Source of the DNA: Flavobacterium fluviatile
GTDB taxonomy: Bacteria; Bacteroidota; Bacteroidia; Flavobacteriales; Flavobacteriaceae
Direction: 5' to 3'
NCBI RefSeq assembly: GCF_010645065.1
Contig: NZ_JAADZW010000003.1
Coordinates: forward strand, 124,001 to 188,000
Length of the DNA: 64,000 bases
Shown: in pieces, positions 34,611 through 44,684 of the stretch
Layout: each line of letters opens with the position of its first letter
Position numbering within the stretch: position 1 is the stretch's first letter
Position numbers and translations under genes: made by a program
The notes under the pieces: model-generated
What the model was told of the DNA's origin: nothing
The model's database searches: none
Seen by the model: the letters and a program-made list of their open reading frames with translations, nothing else

Positions 34611-37085
34611 TTATTCTGTTGTAATTACAATGGTCGATTGTTTTAGTCCATTCGCTTTAGCGGTTAATTCTAATCTTCCGGATTTATCTCCCGATTGTAC
34701 AATTACGAGACATTTTCCGGCTAGAGCGGTATGTTTAGTTCCTTTGTACGGTTCGTGACTTACCGGATCTCCACTGCAAACGCCTACTATTTTTCCGTTT
34801 CCTTTTAATGAAAAGTTGATTTCGTTATTGGCATTTGGTGCTATTGTTCCGTTAGCATCCAAAACATCTGCAGTTACAAAAGACAAATCGTTTTTGTCTG
34901 CTTTAATGGTACTTCTGTCAGCCGTTAATTTCAGTTGCGAAGGATTTCCGGCAGTTTTGATTTCTTTTTCTAAAACCACTTTTCCGCCTTTACGGGAAAC
35001 TGCTTTTAGAGTCCCCGCTTCAAAAGGAATTCGCCACATGACATGCAAATCGTCTCCTTTTTTTGCTCTTTTTCCAACTGATTTTCCGTTTACGAAAAGT
35101 TCAACCTCATCGGCTTTATTGTAGTATGCCCAAACATCAACCGTTTGTCCTGTTTTCCAGTTCCAATGCGGGAAAACGTGAAGAACATCTTTATTTGTCC
35201 ATTCACTTTGGTACATATAATAGACGTCTTTTGGGAAACCCGCTAAATCGACAATACCAAAATAGGAACTTACCGATGGCCACTCGTATGGTGTTGGTTC
35301 TCCAATGTAATCGAAACCTGTCCAAACATACATTCCAGCCAGAAAATCATGTTTTTTTATGATTTTCCAGGTTGCTTCGTGCGTAGATCCCCAGGGTGTC
35401 TGCACCTGATCATAAGCCGAAACGGTATTTCCCGGATTTCCTCCTTCAAATTTCTTATCCCAGCTAACCGGCCATTTTTTAATTGTGTCCGAAACAGCAT
35501 CATAATAACCTCTTGTCTGCAAACCTGAGGTAGTTTCGGTTGCGATGAAAGGGGTTTTTGGAAAATTTTTTAAATGATGTTCGAAAGTCTGATGCGCATA
35601 ATTGTATCCTATCAAATCTAAAACTCCAGATCCGGCAAGCGGATTAATCGAAACATTCTTTTTCTCAAATTGCAAAGTTACCGCATCAATATTCATATTT
35701 ACCGGCGGATTCATTCCTGCTGTCAACGGTCTTGTTTTATCGTACTGGCGTGTGATGGCAGCTAACTCTTTAGCGATTTCAATTCCGGTTTCATTCCATT
35801 GTTCCGGAATTTCATTTCCGATACTCCACATAAAAATACTTGGATGATTGCGGTCACGACGTAATTGATCTGCTAAATCTTGTCTATGCCATTTGTCCCA
35901 ATCATTTGCATAATCGTATTTGGTTTTGTTTTGTTTCCACATGTCAAAAGCTTCATCCATTACAATAAAACCCATTTTGTCGCAAAGATTTAGAAGTTCC
36001 GGAGCGGGAGGATTGTGTGAAGTTCTGATTCCGTTTACACCCATTTCTTTCAAAATCTCCAACTGACGCTCAATAGCGCGTGTATTAATTGCAGCGCCTA
36101 ACGGACCTAAATCGTGGTGCATGCAAACTCCTTTTATTTTGACTTGTTTTCCATTCAGGATAAAACCTTTATTCAGATCAAACTTAAATTCTCTTATTCC
36201 GAAATTGGTTTTGTATTGATCTACAACTTTATCGTCAACTAAAATTTCCGTAACTGCTGTGTACAATTCCGGTTTTTCAACTGACCATAACGCCGGATTT
36301 TCAACTTCTGCTGACTGCTTTATAATTTGACTTCCGTCTGCATTGATTGTTATATCTTGAGTAACCGATGTTACTTTGGTGTCTTCTTTAAAAATAGTTG
36401 TCGTTACTGTTGTTTTTTTACCTTCTGTATATTGATTTTTAATTGTTGTTTCAATACTTACTGAAGCTTTTTCGGCAGTAACTTTTGGAGTTGTAATATA
36501 CGTTCCCCATTGTTCAACGTGAAGTTTGTCTGTGGTTTCGATCCAGACATTTCTAAAAATTCCGGAACCCGAATACCAGCGTGAATTAGGTTGTTTTGAA
36601 TTGTCAACCTTAACAATTATTTCGTTGTTTTTATCTCCGTAATTTAAATATGGAGTAATCTCATATTGAAAACCAATATATCCGTTTGGACGTTTTCCTA
36701 AGTAATGTCCGTTTACCCAGACTTCGCTGTTTCTGTAAACGCCGTCAAAGGTGATCGATGTTATTTTTGCAGTGTCTTCAGCAGCCACTTTGAATGTTTT
36801 TTTGTACCATCCTAAACCGCCGTTCAGGGATCCGCCTCCATAACCGGCAGGACTTTTTTTATTAAATTTTTCTTCGATACTCCAGTCGTGGGGAACGTCT
36901 AAAGTTCTCCATTTTGTTGTAGCACTAATTGTATCTTTATCAACGAGGCTATCATTAAGATGGAAACTCCAGTCTGAATTAAAAGACACTTTTCTGCTTT
37001 CAAAATCAGTATTTTTCTTATTGCAGCTAAAAACTGCAAAAAGTCCCAAAATTGTCAAGGCCTTTAAAAAATTCAAATGTTTCAT
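34611..37085 (-). CDS. Glycoside hydrolase family 2 beta-galactosidase lipoprotein
   Basis: This enzyme probably removes beta-1,2-linked galactose from xyloglucan side chains. The 824 residues start with a lipoprotein signal (LFAVFSC). The GH2 order is complete: sugar-binding jelly roll (DVPHDWSIEEKFN, FDGVYRNSEVWVNGHYLGKRPNGYIGF), immunoglobulin-like domain, and catalytic barrel with GVNGIRTSHNPPAPE, the acid/base Glu of FMWSIGNEIPEQW and the nucleophile Glu of FIATETTSG. Extra C-terminal beta domains (DUF4982-like VWAYYNKADEVELFVNGKSVG) follow. No acidic residues follow the Cys directly, which suggests the periplasmic face. Confidence 0.93.
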   Translation of the reverse strand: MKHLNFLKALTILGLFAVFSCNKKNTDFESRKVSFNSDWSFHLNDSLVDKDTISATTKWRTLDVPHDWSIEEKFNKKSPAGYGGGSLNGGLGWYKKTFKVAAEDTAKITSITFDGVYRNSEVWVNGHYLGKRPNGYIGFQYEITPYLNYGDKNNEIIVKVDNSKQPNSRWYSGSGIFRNVWIETTDKLHVEQWGTYITTPKVTAEKASVSIETTIKNQYTEGKKTTVTTTIFKEDTKVTSVTQDITINADGSQIIKQSAEVENPALWSVEKPELYTAVTEILVDDKVVDQYKTNFGIREFKFDLNKGFILNGKQVKIKGVCMHHDLGPLGAAINTRAIERQLEILKEMGVNGIRTSHNPPAPELLNLCDKMGFIVMDEAFDMWKQNKTKYDYANDWDKWHRQDLADQLRRDRNHPSIFMWSIGNEIPEQWNETGIEIAKELAAITRQYDKTRPLTAGMNPPVNMNIDAVTLQFEKKNVSINPLAGSGVLDLIGYNYAHQTFEHHLKNFPKTPFIATETTSGLQTRGYYDAVSDTIKKWPVSWDKKFEGGNPGNTVSAYDQVQTPWGSTHEATWKIIKKHDFLAGMYVWTGFDYIGEPTPYEWPSVSSYFGIVDLAGFPKDVYYMYQSEWTNKDVLHVFPHWNWKTGQTVDVWAYYNKADEVELFVNGKSVGKRAKKGDDLHVMWRIPFEAGTLKAVSRKGGKVVLEKEIKTAGNPSQLKLTADRSTIKADKNDLSFVTADVLDANGTIAPNANNEINFSLKGNGKIVGVCSGDPVSHEPYKGTKHTALAGKCLVIVQSGDKSGRLELTAKANGLKQSTIVITTE

Positions 37086-37315
37086 CTTTTTTTTATAATA
37101 ATTAGAAGAAAATAAATTTACCCATAATTACCAACCAATTCATAAGGCGGCAAATTATTATTTTTGAGGTATGTATTGTTGTATTTTTTAGTCTTAAACT
37201 GATTTGATTTTGTCAAAAAAATAATAAGACATCCCTAAACACTTTCTTTCAAAAAAATAGTACTAAGATTGTATTTAGAGATGACTTAATTATTTAAAAA
37301 ATGGTTTTTAGATTA

Positions 37316-38731
37316 TTAATTACTTAGGACAAAGTGGAAAATCATATACTCACTTTTCACCTCATCACGTTTTCCAAACCAGATGTCAGTAACCACATTA
37401 CCAGTTTTTGCAGTTTTAACAATTTTCCATTGGTTTTTAGCCGTAGTAGACACCGTTGCCCAGGAACTTCCTATTGGAAATGATGGAGTTATACCGCTAA
37501 AAGTGATAATATTAGTTCCATCAGTAGTGGTAGAATAAGTCCCTGATTTTGTTGCACCATTACTGTCTATGGTTGTTACTTTACCATCATCTGAGAAGCT
37601 AATTTTGTTTTTAACAACTGTAGCCTGATCACCCGAAACATATCCTGGCCAGCCAGCTGCTTCATAATCAGCAACAGAATTCCAGTTGTTTAACATTTCA
37701 CCATTCAAATCAGTCCAGTTAAAAGGAGTGTCCTTGCTTAAATGCCATGTTTTAGTGGTTGTTGATGTAGTTGACAATAAATCATCCACACTTCCGCCAT
37801 TTAAATCAATTGCAGGATTTGGATCCGGAACATCTTTTGGCACCCAGTTATCGCTATAGTCTTTTGATATAAAGTTAAAAACCAATGTTGCTGTAGACTC
37901 ACAACTATTTTTTCTCATCACACCTACTTGTAATGTGTTTTCAGTTAAAGACATGATTTTCATCGATTTCCAATCTACAACACAATTCTCATTTTCATTA
38001 GGGTGTATGATCGTAGCATTAGAAGTCGTTAAGGTTTTTGCAGCAGCGTCTAAAAAGAATGTTCCGGACTCCTGACCATACGCCGGAGACATCTTATGAT
38101 CTGTTTTTAAAAATGGACCACCCTCTAAACTAAATGTCATACTTCCGTAATCACCTTTAGCTGCAATCCATTGGTTGCCCTTCCACTCCGGAAGCCAATT
38201 CCAGCAATCAGTACCATAACAACCATTATCACCCCCTTCTAACCATGCATTATCAGCTCCGTAAAAGTACATTGGACCAATAAAATATTTCGAAACCCCA
38301 TCTGCATTTAAATCCAAAAGCCAGGTTTTAGATTTTCCAACACCGCCTGTAAGTAAATTCCAAAGAGGATCGTTTACATAAGTTAAGTTGTCCTGCGTAA
38401 CCGTCACGGTGTAAGGATCTAACTCTACAATACCACCACCGGTAACAGCTGTAATTTTGATTGTATAGTTTCCTTTAAAAGCATATTTAACCGTTTCAGT
38501 CGCTTTATTTGATTTACCTGTCCCATAATCCCAGGTAAGCACAACTCCCGGAGTTTTATTTTTCAGTATGACAGTATTTCCTCCCGGATCAACTTCAAAA
38601 TCCTGTGTAATTTCATAATCAATATCTGATTTATCAGTCACGGCATCTAACGAATAAGTGTCAGGTGAACAGGATGACAATAGCAATAGCAGTGTCAAAA
38701 ATGTTGTAATTATTATTTTAATATTTTTCAT
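37316..38731 (-). CDS. PKD-containing surface glycan-binding lipoprotein
   Basis: The 471-residue protein begins with a lipoprotein signal (LLLLLSSCSPDTYSLD) and carries a PKD-like fold at residues about 40-115 (PGVVLTWDYGTGKSNKATETVKYAFKGNYTIKITA). The two following regions are beta-rich and aromatic, with WLLDLNADG, GCYGTDCWNWLPEWKGNQWIAA and KTWHLSKDTPFNWTDLNGEMLNNW. No catalytic motif is visible. It lies 23 bp after susD in the same transcript, the normal place of an SGBP-B-like protein that captures polysaccharide next to the SusCD transporter. Binding specificity cannot be read from sequence. Confidence 0.8.
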   Translation of the reverse strand: MKNIKIIITTFLTLLLLLSSCSPDTYSLDAVTDKSDIDYEITQDFEVDPGGNTVILKNKTPGVVLTWDYGTGKSNKATETVKYAFKGNYTIKITAVTGGGIVELDPYTVTVTQDNLTYVNDPLWNLLTGGVGKSKTWLLDLNADGVSKYFIGPMYFYGADNAWLEGGDNGCYGTDCWNWLPEWKGNQWIAAKGDYGSMTFSLEGGPFLKTDHKMSPAYGQESGTFFLDAAAKTLTTSNATIIHPNENENCVVDWKSMKIMSLTENTLQVGVMRKNSCESTATLVFNFISKDYSDNWVPKDVPDPNPAIDLNGGSVDDLLSTTSTTTKTWHLSKDTPFNWTDLNGEMLNNWNSVADYEAAGWPGYVSGDQATVVKNKISFSDDGKVTTIDSNGATKSGTYSTTTDGTNIITFSGITPSFPIGSSWATVSTTAKNQWKIVKTAKTGNVVTDIWFGKRDEVKSEYMIFHFVLSN

Positions 38732-38754
38732 TTTCTTTAGTTTTTAGTTTAAAA

Positions 38755-40329
38755 TTACCAGCCGGCATTTTGTTTTAAAATATTTCCTGATAATGTAATC
38801 TGCGTATTAGGAATTTGCGATAATCCTTTTGTTTCCTGAATCTTAGCAGCCGATATTGTTTTTGTTCCGGCAACTCCTCCGCTTAATAAAGTTGTTGATT
38901 CTGCAATTTCTGACGAGGCTTTACCGATTCCCTGACGCAATAAATCCCAGTATCTGATGCCCTCAAGTGCAAACTCTAAGCGTCTTTCATCCATAATATT
39001 TTCCTGTGTTACTGACTTAGCTGTAAAATTAGTTTTATACGCTCTTTGTCTCACCTGGTCAAAATACGACTGAGCACTCCCGCTGCCTAATTCAGCTGCC
39101 ATTAACAATACATCAGCATATCGCAATACAACATAATCCTGAAACTGGCTGATATCCCAAAACTGGCTGCCCAAAACAAGCGGAAGATCTTTTCCGTCCT
39201 TATCTACCATTGGTGCGTATTTTTTATTATAATATCCTGTATATTCTCTCTGACTGTTTATTTTGTCAAATTCTATGTTTTCTTCTTCAATTCCAATGAT
39301 GGTTGCTGCACGCCTTGTATCATTAGCATCAAAATCATCCCATAATTTTGAGTTCACGGTAACTCCCCATCCACGGCCATAAGGATATGATGAAAACTCT
39401 CTCATACCAAACATTACCAGCCAATGATTGCCATCTGTGTTTCCGTTATAATCACTTGTATAAGTATATTTTATAGAAAATATGAATTCTTTGTTGCTTT
39501 CACCTGCATATTTATCAACCGAAGCTGCCGGCCATAAAGTAGAAAAATCATCAACTAAACCGTGACCACTCGATGCAATAACATCTTCTAAATGCTTCAA
39601 AGCCTGAGCTTTAGTAACAATCCCGGCTAAATCTGCTTTTCCATAATATCCTGTGTAATATAAATAAACACGCCCTAACAGGGATTTTGCTGCCCATTTC
39701 GTAATTCTTCCGCCGGGTACAGAATTGTATGCCGCTGCTGGCAAATTCTCTGAAGCAAATACCAAATCCTCTGCTATTACTTTATAAACTTCCTCCGGAG
39801 CTGCCTGTGGAATGTTCTCTTTAGACGGAGTTGTTAAAAGCGGTATGTTTCCCCACAAACGTACCATCTCAAAATAAAGATAAGCCCTGATGAATTTAGT
39901 CTCAGATTCATAAGTACTTCTTAGTGCAGTATCTCCACCCCAGTCAATCTGATCCATTTTTGACAGGAAAACATTACAACGATACAAAGCTCTGTAATAG
40001 GCAACCCAATTATTATTGAGAAGATCCACATCAGATGGAGAACGACTCTTATCAAATTCATCTACCATTGCATAATTGTAACCATCTGAAGCTCCGGTAC
40101 CGCCAAAACAATCATCTGACATCACTTCTGTTATTACAGGAACTCCCAAACCACCGGCACCAGTCGCTACTTGCAAACCATCATAACAACCAACTAATGC
40201 AGTATAAGCATCCTCTGTTGTTTTATAAAAATTTGTATCTGTTTGTTGTGTCAGAGGTTCAGTTTCTAAACTGCAAGAACCCAGAGACAATAAACTCAAA
40301 CAGAAAATATATAAATAGGTATTTTTCAT
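38755..40329 (-). CDS. susD: SusD/RagB family nutrient-binding lipoprotein
   Basis: SusD proteins form the lid over the SusC channel and bind the glycan at the surface. The 524 residues begin with a lipobox (LSLGSCSLETEP). The helical TPR-like body shows SusD landmarks: FYKTTEDAYTALVGCYDGLQ near the start, ETKFIRAYLYFEMVRLWGNIPLLT, and DERRLEFALEGIRYWDLLRQG near the C-terminus. It starts 11 bp after the susC stop codon and is clearly cotranscribed with it. Only the family name is certain; the ligand is inferred to be a xyloglucan oligosaccharide. Confidence 0.96.
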   Translation of the reverse strand: MKNTYLYIFCLSLLSLGSCSLETEPLTQQTDTNFYKTTEDAYTALVGCYDGLQVATGAGGLGVPVITEVMSDDCFGGTGASDGYNYAMVDEFDKSRSPSDVDLLNNNWVAYYRALYRCNVFLSKMDQIDWGGDTALRSTYESETKFIRAYLYFEMVRLWGNIPLLTTPSKENIPQAAPEEVYKVIAEDLVFASENLPAAAYNSVPGGRITKWAAKSLLGRVYLYYTGYYGKADLAGIVTKAQALKHLEDVIASSGHGLVDDFSTLWPAASVDKYAGESNKEFIFSIKYTYTSDYNGNTDGNHWLVMFGMREFSSYPYGRGWGVTVNSKLWDDFDANDTRRAATIIGIEEENIEFDKINSQREYTGYYNKKYAPMVDKDGKDLPLVLGSQFWDISQFQDYVVLRYADVLLMAAELGSGSAQSYFDQVRQRAYKTNFTAKSVTQENIMDERRLEFALEGIRYWDLLRQGIGKASSEIAESTTLLSGGVAGTKTISAAKIQETKGLSQIPNTQITLSGNILKQNAGW

Positions 40330-40340
40330 TATCTTATTTA

Positions 40341-43300
40341 TTAAAGTTTAACATTTAATCCCAACATATAGGTTCTTGGTCTTGGGTAGTACCCTACATC
40401 CACACCTGATGAAAACTTTTGATCATCATTTGAAGAACCAAATCCAATTTCAGGATCCATACCATCATATTTTGTAAAAGTGTAAAGATTTAATACAGAA
40501 AAGTAAATTCTGAACTGGCTGGCAAAGAACGATTTAGATTTATCCATTTTGGCTAAATCAAATCCTAGAGTAACGGTGTTAATCCTTAAAAAATCACCAT
40601 CCTGAACATATAAGTCTGAAAATTGTGTAAAGTTTCTGTTATCTTCTGTTACTCTTGGCATTGAATTCGAAGACCCTTCACCGTGCCAACGGCTCAATAT
40701 TCTGGAAGTATAATTACCAAAAGCACCCGATTGGTTTCGGTAAGATTGTACAATCTGGTTTCCTGCCACACCATTTGCCATCAATGAAAAATCAAATGCT
40801 TTATAGTTTGCTGATAAAGAAAAACCATAGGTAAAATCAGGATTAGGATTTCCGATGCTGGTTTTATCAAGAGAGTCAATTTTATCATCTCCGTTTGTAT
40901 TTACGTAGATAATATCTCCCGGAGCTGCACCAGGCTGTAATACTACACCGCTATCCGATTTATAATTATCAATTTGTTCCTGATTCTGAAAAACGCCTCC
41001 TGTTTTGTAACCCCAGAAATATCCCAAAGGAAATCCGTTTTCCGCTCTGTAGAATTCGCCCGCATTATCATAAAGTTCATTATTCAACCCATGAATTATA
41101 CCATCTGTTGTAGGTATCTTACCTACTGTATTTTTATTATAGGCACCATTTGCACTCACACTATAATTAAAATCACCAATATTGTTTTGATAATTCAGGC
41201 TTAACTCCACCCCTTTATTCTCTACATCCCCACCATTAATATAAGGCGGTACTTCAGCACCCGCAGTTGCTAACATTGGAGCTAAAATCAGCCAGTCCTT
41301 GTTTGTTTTTTTATAAACATCAAAAGTAACGTTCAGGGCATTATTCAAAAATCTGGCATCCAGACCCACGTTAATCTGATCTGAATTTTCCCATTTTAAA
41401 TCAGGATTTGCAAATCTCAGAGGATAGGTTCCCGGTGTAAGGACTCCCTCTGTATCACCAAAAATATAATTTGTATTATTCGATTTCATTACAGCTAAAT
41501 ATTGAAAGTTTCCAACTGCCTGATTACCAACCTGACCCCAGCTCGCTCTCAATTTTAAAAAATTAATAGCTTGAGAATCTTTCAAAAATGTTTCATTAGA
41601 CATTACCCATCCAGCAGACACTGATGGGAAATAGCTCCATTGATTATCGGGAGCAAATTTTGATGAACCATCAGCTCTCAGAGTAGCATTAATCAAATAG
41701 GTGTCTTTAAAGTTATAATTTAATCTCCCAAAATAAGACATCAATATATTTTCTTCTTTTTTCCCTTTTATAGTTATTTTTGTGCCGTCTTTATTTGTAG
41801 TATTATCTATCCACGCATGTTCTAAATCATTAAAAACAGAATCTGCATTATTTGCTTCTACAGAAGTTCCTGCATAATTAATATAAGATGTTCCCAGCAT
41901 TGCTTCGAAATGATGATCTTCAGCAACATTGAATTTATACCCCAATAAATTATCCCAGTTGATACGTCTGCTTTTAAACATGTTTTGGTTGACAGTATCA
42001 AAATTATTATTTGCATAAATTGACAGATGATATACAGGTTTGTATGAATGTCCTTCAGACACATAATAATCAAGTCCTAAAGTTGTTCTAAACGTAAGGT
42101 CTTTTATGGGTTCAATCTGTAAATAAACATTTCCTAATAACTTCTGATTGTTACTTTCATTTTGATTGTTGTAGTCCATCATTGCATAAGGATTTGCAAC
42201 TCCATTTAACCATGGTTCAGTACTATTTGTATTTGTAGTGTCAAAATAATTACCATCGGCATCGTACATTGGCAATAACGGAGTAGTCTGAAATGCGCTT
42301 CTTAAAGAATTGTTGTATTGATTTCCAACTCCAATACCATTTTTATCTACATAAGCAAAACTTAGATTCTGTCCCAGAGTTAAAATGTCTTTATATAATT
42401 TATGTTCTGAATTGAATCTGAAATTGTAACGTTCATAGTTCGACAAATCTTTGCCGCCAACTACTCCTTCCTGTCCTAAATAAGACAATGAGGTAGAATA
42501 CACTGAAGTCTCTGAACCGCCTGATGCTCCAAACGAGAAGTTTTTGGTAGCTGCATTATCTGTCAACATTTTATCCATCCAGTTCGTACCTTTTCCTAAA
42601 GCAGCAATCTGATCATTAGTAAAATAAGGATTTTTACCTGAGTTTACTGCCGCTTCATTCAAAATAGTGGCGTATTCTCTGGCATCTAATAAATCAACTT
42701 TTCTGGCTACCGACTGTACGCCATAATATTGGTCAAATGTAATTTTTCCCGGAGAACCTCTTTTCCCTTTTTTGGTTGTAACCAAAACAACTCCGTTTGC
42801 AGCCTGAGATCCGTAAATGGCAGACGAAGCCGCATCTTTTAAAACCGAAATTGATTCAATATCAGAATTGCTTAGATAAGCAATATCACCTGTAATTACA
42901 CCATCTACAACATACAGCGGACTGCTTCCTCCCGTAGTCCCTAATCCCCTTATAACAACATTCATAGATTCTCCAGGCTGCCCGGAAGTAGATGTAATCT
43001 GAATACCAGCTGCCTGTCCTTGCAGTCCCTGAAGTGCGTTGATAGTGTTAGTTTTAGCAAGGTTTTCACCTGATACCTGAGCAACGGCAGTAGTAACCGC
43101 TGTTCTTTTTTGCGTACCATACCCAATAACTACGACTTCTTTAAGATCTGCCGCTTCAGTTTGTAAAGTGACAGCAATTGTTTTTTGCGATCCTAAAGTT
43201 ACACGCTGGGTTTTGAACCCCATAAAACTGATTGCTATTACATCACCAGTTTTTGCCTCTATCCTGAAATTACCGTCAAAATCTGTCGAAGTTCCTCTTT

Positions 43301-43487
43301 TCGTCCCTTCAATTGCTACAGTAGCACCTGGAATTCCAATACCGTCGTCTGCTGATTTTACATTTCCGCTTACAAATTGGGATTGCTCTTGTGCAAAACC
43401 CGACTGTATCGTAAATACGTTAAGCAGCAGCACCACGAAAAACTGGAGCATTGTCGGTTTAATACAATAATTGCTTTTCATAATCAT
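40341..43487 (-). CDS. susC: SusC/RagA family TonB-linked outer-membrane transporter
   Basis: This is the outer-membrane channel that imports oligosaccharides made by the surface enzyme. The 1048-residue protein has a signal peptide (FFVVLLLNVFTIQSGFAQ), a carboxypeptidase-regulatory-like domain at about 37-115 (DGIGIPGATVAIEGTKRGT), the TonB-box region LKEVVVIGYGTQKR, the plug (NALQGLQGQAAGIQIT, SIYGSQAANGVVLVTTKKG) and a long barrel ending YYPRPRTYMLGLNVKL. It is the first gene of the minus-strand locus and its upstream region holds the palindromic operator candidate. Confidence 0.96.
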   Translation of the reverse strand: MIMKSNYCIKPTMLQFFVVLLLNVFTIQSGFAQEQSQFVSGNVKSADDGIGIPGATVAIEGTKRGTSTDFDGNFRIEAKTGDVIAISFMGFKTQRVTLGSQKTIAVTLQTEAADLKEVVVIGYGTQKRTAVTTAVAQVSGENLAKTNTINALQGLQGQAAGIQITSTSGQPGESMNVVIRGLGTTGGSSPLYVVDGVITGDIAYLSNSDIESISVLKDAASSAIYGSQAANGVVLVTTKKGKRGSPGKITFDQYYGVQSVARKVDLLDAREYATILNEAAVNSGKNPYFTNDQIAALGKGTNWMDKMLTDNAATKNFSFGASGGSETSVYSTSLSYLGQEGVVGGKDLSNYERYNFRFNSEHKLYKDILTLGQNLSFAYVDKNGIGVGNQYNNSLRSAFQTTPLLPMYDADGNYFDTTNTNSTEPWLNGVANPYAMMDYNNQNESNNQKLLGNVYLQIEPIKDLTFRTTLGLDYYVSEGHSYKPVYHLSIYANNNFDTVNQNMFKSRRINWDNLLGYKFNVAEDHHFEAMLGTSYINYAGTSVEANNADSVFNDLEHAWIDNTTNKDGTKITIKGKKEENILMSYFGRLNYNFKDTYLINATLRADGSSKFAPDNQWSYFPSVSAGWVMSNETFLKDSQAINFLKLRASWGQVGNQAVGNFQYLAVMKSNNTNYIFGDTEGVLTPGTYPLRFANPDLKWENSDQINVGLDARFLNNALNVTFDVYKKTNKDWLILAPMLATAGAEVPPYINGGDVENKGVELSLNYQNNIGDFNYSVSANGAYNKNTVGKIPTTDGIIHGLNNELYDNAGEFYRAENGFPLGYFWGYKTGGVFQNQEQIDNYKSDSGVVLQPGAAPGDIIYVNTNGDDKIDSLDKTSIGNPNPDFTYGFSLSANYKAFDFSLMANGVAGNQIVQSYRNQSGAFGNYTSRILSRWHGEGSSNSMPRVTEDNRNFTQFSDLYVQDGDFLRINTVTLGFDLAKMDKSKSFFASQFRIYFSVLNLYTFTKYDGMDPEIGFGSSNDDQKFSSGVDVGYYPRPRTYMLGLNVKL

Positions 43488-43944
43488 TAATAATTTGGTT
43501 AAAGTTTGTTGTTAGTTGTTTTAATCTAATTAATAGGCATTCAAAATATTTTGTACATCATTTTTTGTTTCCACCTGTAAAAAATCCCTGTTATCTTCTT
43601 CTCAAATTAACTTATAGTCAAAATACATTTATCTTATGGTTAATTTGACTACAAGTGTAATGCAATTTTTCTATATTAACAAAAAATTAGACTTATTTTT
43701 TTGTAATTATAATAATATTATCTAAATTTTTACATATAAATCATTATAGATTATTTAAAACAATTAAAAATAATTATAATATCATCATTTATACAATCAA
43801 ATTATCAAAGATTGGAACACTTTATTCTATTATTTTGTATTATTTTAAAAAATTTAGAATATTATTGCACTCATTTAAAAATATGTATCCCTTTAAGTAT
43901 ATTGTATAGTTTTTATTTATTTAATTTGTCAAAATTTTAATAAC
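43488..43944. promoter_or_regulatory. Divergent control region of the utilization locus
   Basis: This 457-bp gap separates susC (minus) from the first Nudix regulator gene (plus). It is very AT-rich and has no reading frame of note. The one strong structure is the inverted repeat at 43602-43651. I could not place convincing TAnnTTTG boxes for either gene; a near match (TATTTTG, minus strand, around 43545-43551) may serve susC. Confidence 0.6.
43602..43651. promoter_or_regulatory. Candidate regulator operator upstream of susC
   Basis: TCAAATTAAC (43602-43611) is repeated perfectly in inverted form as GTTAATTTGA (43639-43648). The similarity extends to 16-bp arms (TCAAATTAACTTATAG against TCAAATTAACCATAAG on the other strand). 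A second overlapping inverted pair is TAGTCAAA (43615-43622) and TTTGACTA (43644-43651). It lies 115-164 bp before the susC ATG. Confidence 0.55.
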
Positions 43945-44661
43945 ATGGCCGACAATCTGAATAATGACACTATCGAAAAAAATGATTCTTCGGTGATGAA
44001 TGCCATTACGATTGACTGTGTTATATTTGGTTTCGACCAGGGAAGTCTTGAAGTACTTTTGATTCAGCATGGAGAAGGAATCAGTAAAGGAAAATGGGGA
44101 CTTCCGGGAGGGTGGATTAATAAAAAAGAAAGTACTGATGATGCCGCCCACAGATTATTGAATGAACTTACAGCATTAGACCAGATTTATCTGGAACAGC
44201 TAAAAGCATTTGGAAATCCGGATCGTTTTCCGCTAAGACGTGTCATTACAATTGGATATTACGCCCTGATTAAAAGGGAAGACTATAATATTAAGGCAGG
44301 CTTTACAGCATCTGATGCAAAATGGTATAAGATTAATGAAATTCCGGATTTGATTTATGACCACAACGAGATTCTGACATACAGCCTGAAACATTTAAGA
44401 AACAGGGTTCGTCAGGCGCCCATTGGTTTTGAGCTTCTGCCCGAAAAATTCACATTGTTGCAATTAATGCATTTGTACGAAGAAATATTAGGAATCGAAA
44501 TGGACAAATCTAATTTCAGACGAAAAATTCTTCACATGAAATTGCTTGGTGCGCTAGATGAAAAACAGCAGGATGTTTCTCACAGAGCGGCGAAGCTATA
44601 CAAATTTGACTCAGAAATTTATACAAAACTTACTGAAAAAGGATTTAATTTTGAATTTTAA
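43945..44661 (+). CDS. Nudix-winged-helix transcriptional regulator, copy 1
   Basis: The 238-residue protein joins an N-terminal Nudix domain (about 20-150) to a C-terminal winged helix (about 160-238, LPEKFTLLQLMHLYEEIL, NFRRKILHMKLLGALDE). This is the NrtR-type layout; in Bacteroides such proteins (AraR-like) control sugar catabolism, using the Nudix domain as a ligand sensor. The Nudix box reads GGWINKKESTDDAAHRLLNE, where the conserved Arg-Glu pair is Arg-Leu, so hydrolase activity is probably lost. It is divergent from susC and followed 23 bp later by a close paralogue. It probably regulates the adjacent locus. Confidence 0.85.
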   Translation: MADNLNNDTIEKNDSSVMNAITIDCVIFGFDQGSLEVLLIQHGEGISKGKWGLPGGWINKKESTDDAAHRLLNELTALDQIYLEQLKAFGNPDRFPLRRVITIGYYALIKREDYNIKAGFTASDAKWYKINEIPDLIYDHNEILTYSLKHLRNRVRQAPIGFELLPEKFTLLQLMHLYEEILGIEMDKSNFRRKILHMKLLGALDEKQQDVSHRAAKLYKFDSEIYTKLTEKGFNFEF

Positions 44662-44684
44662 ACCAGCCCTTATAAAAGCAAAAA

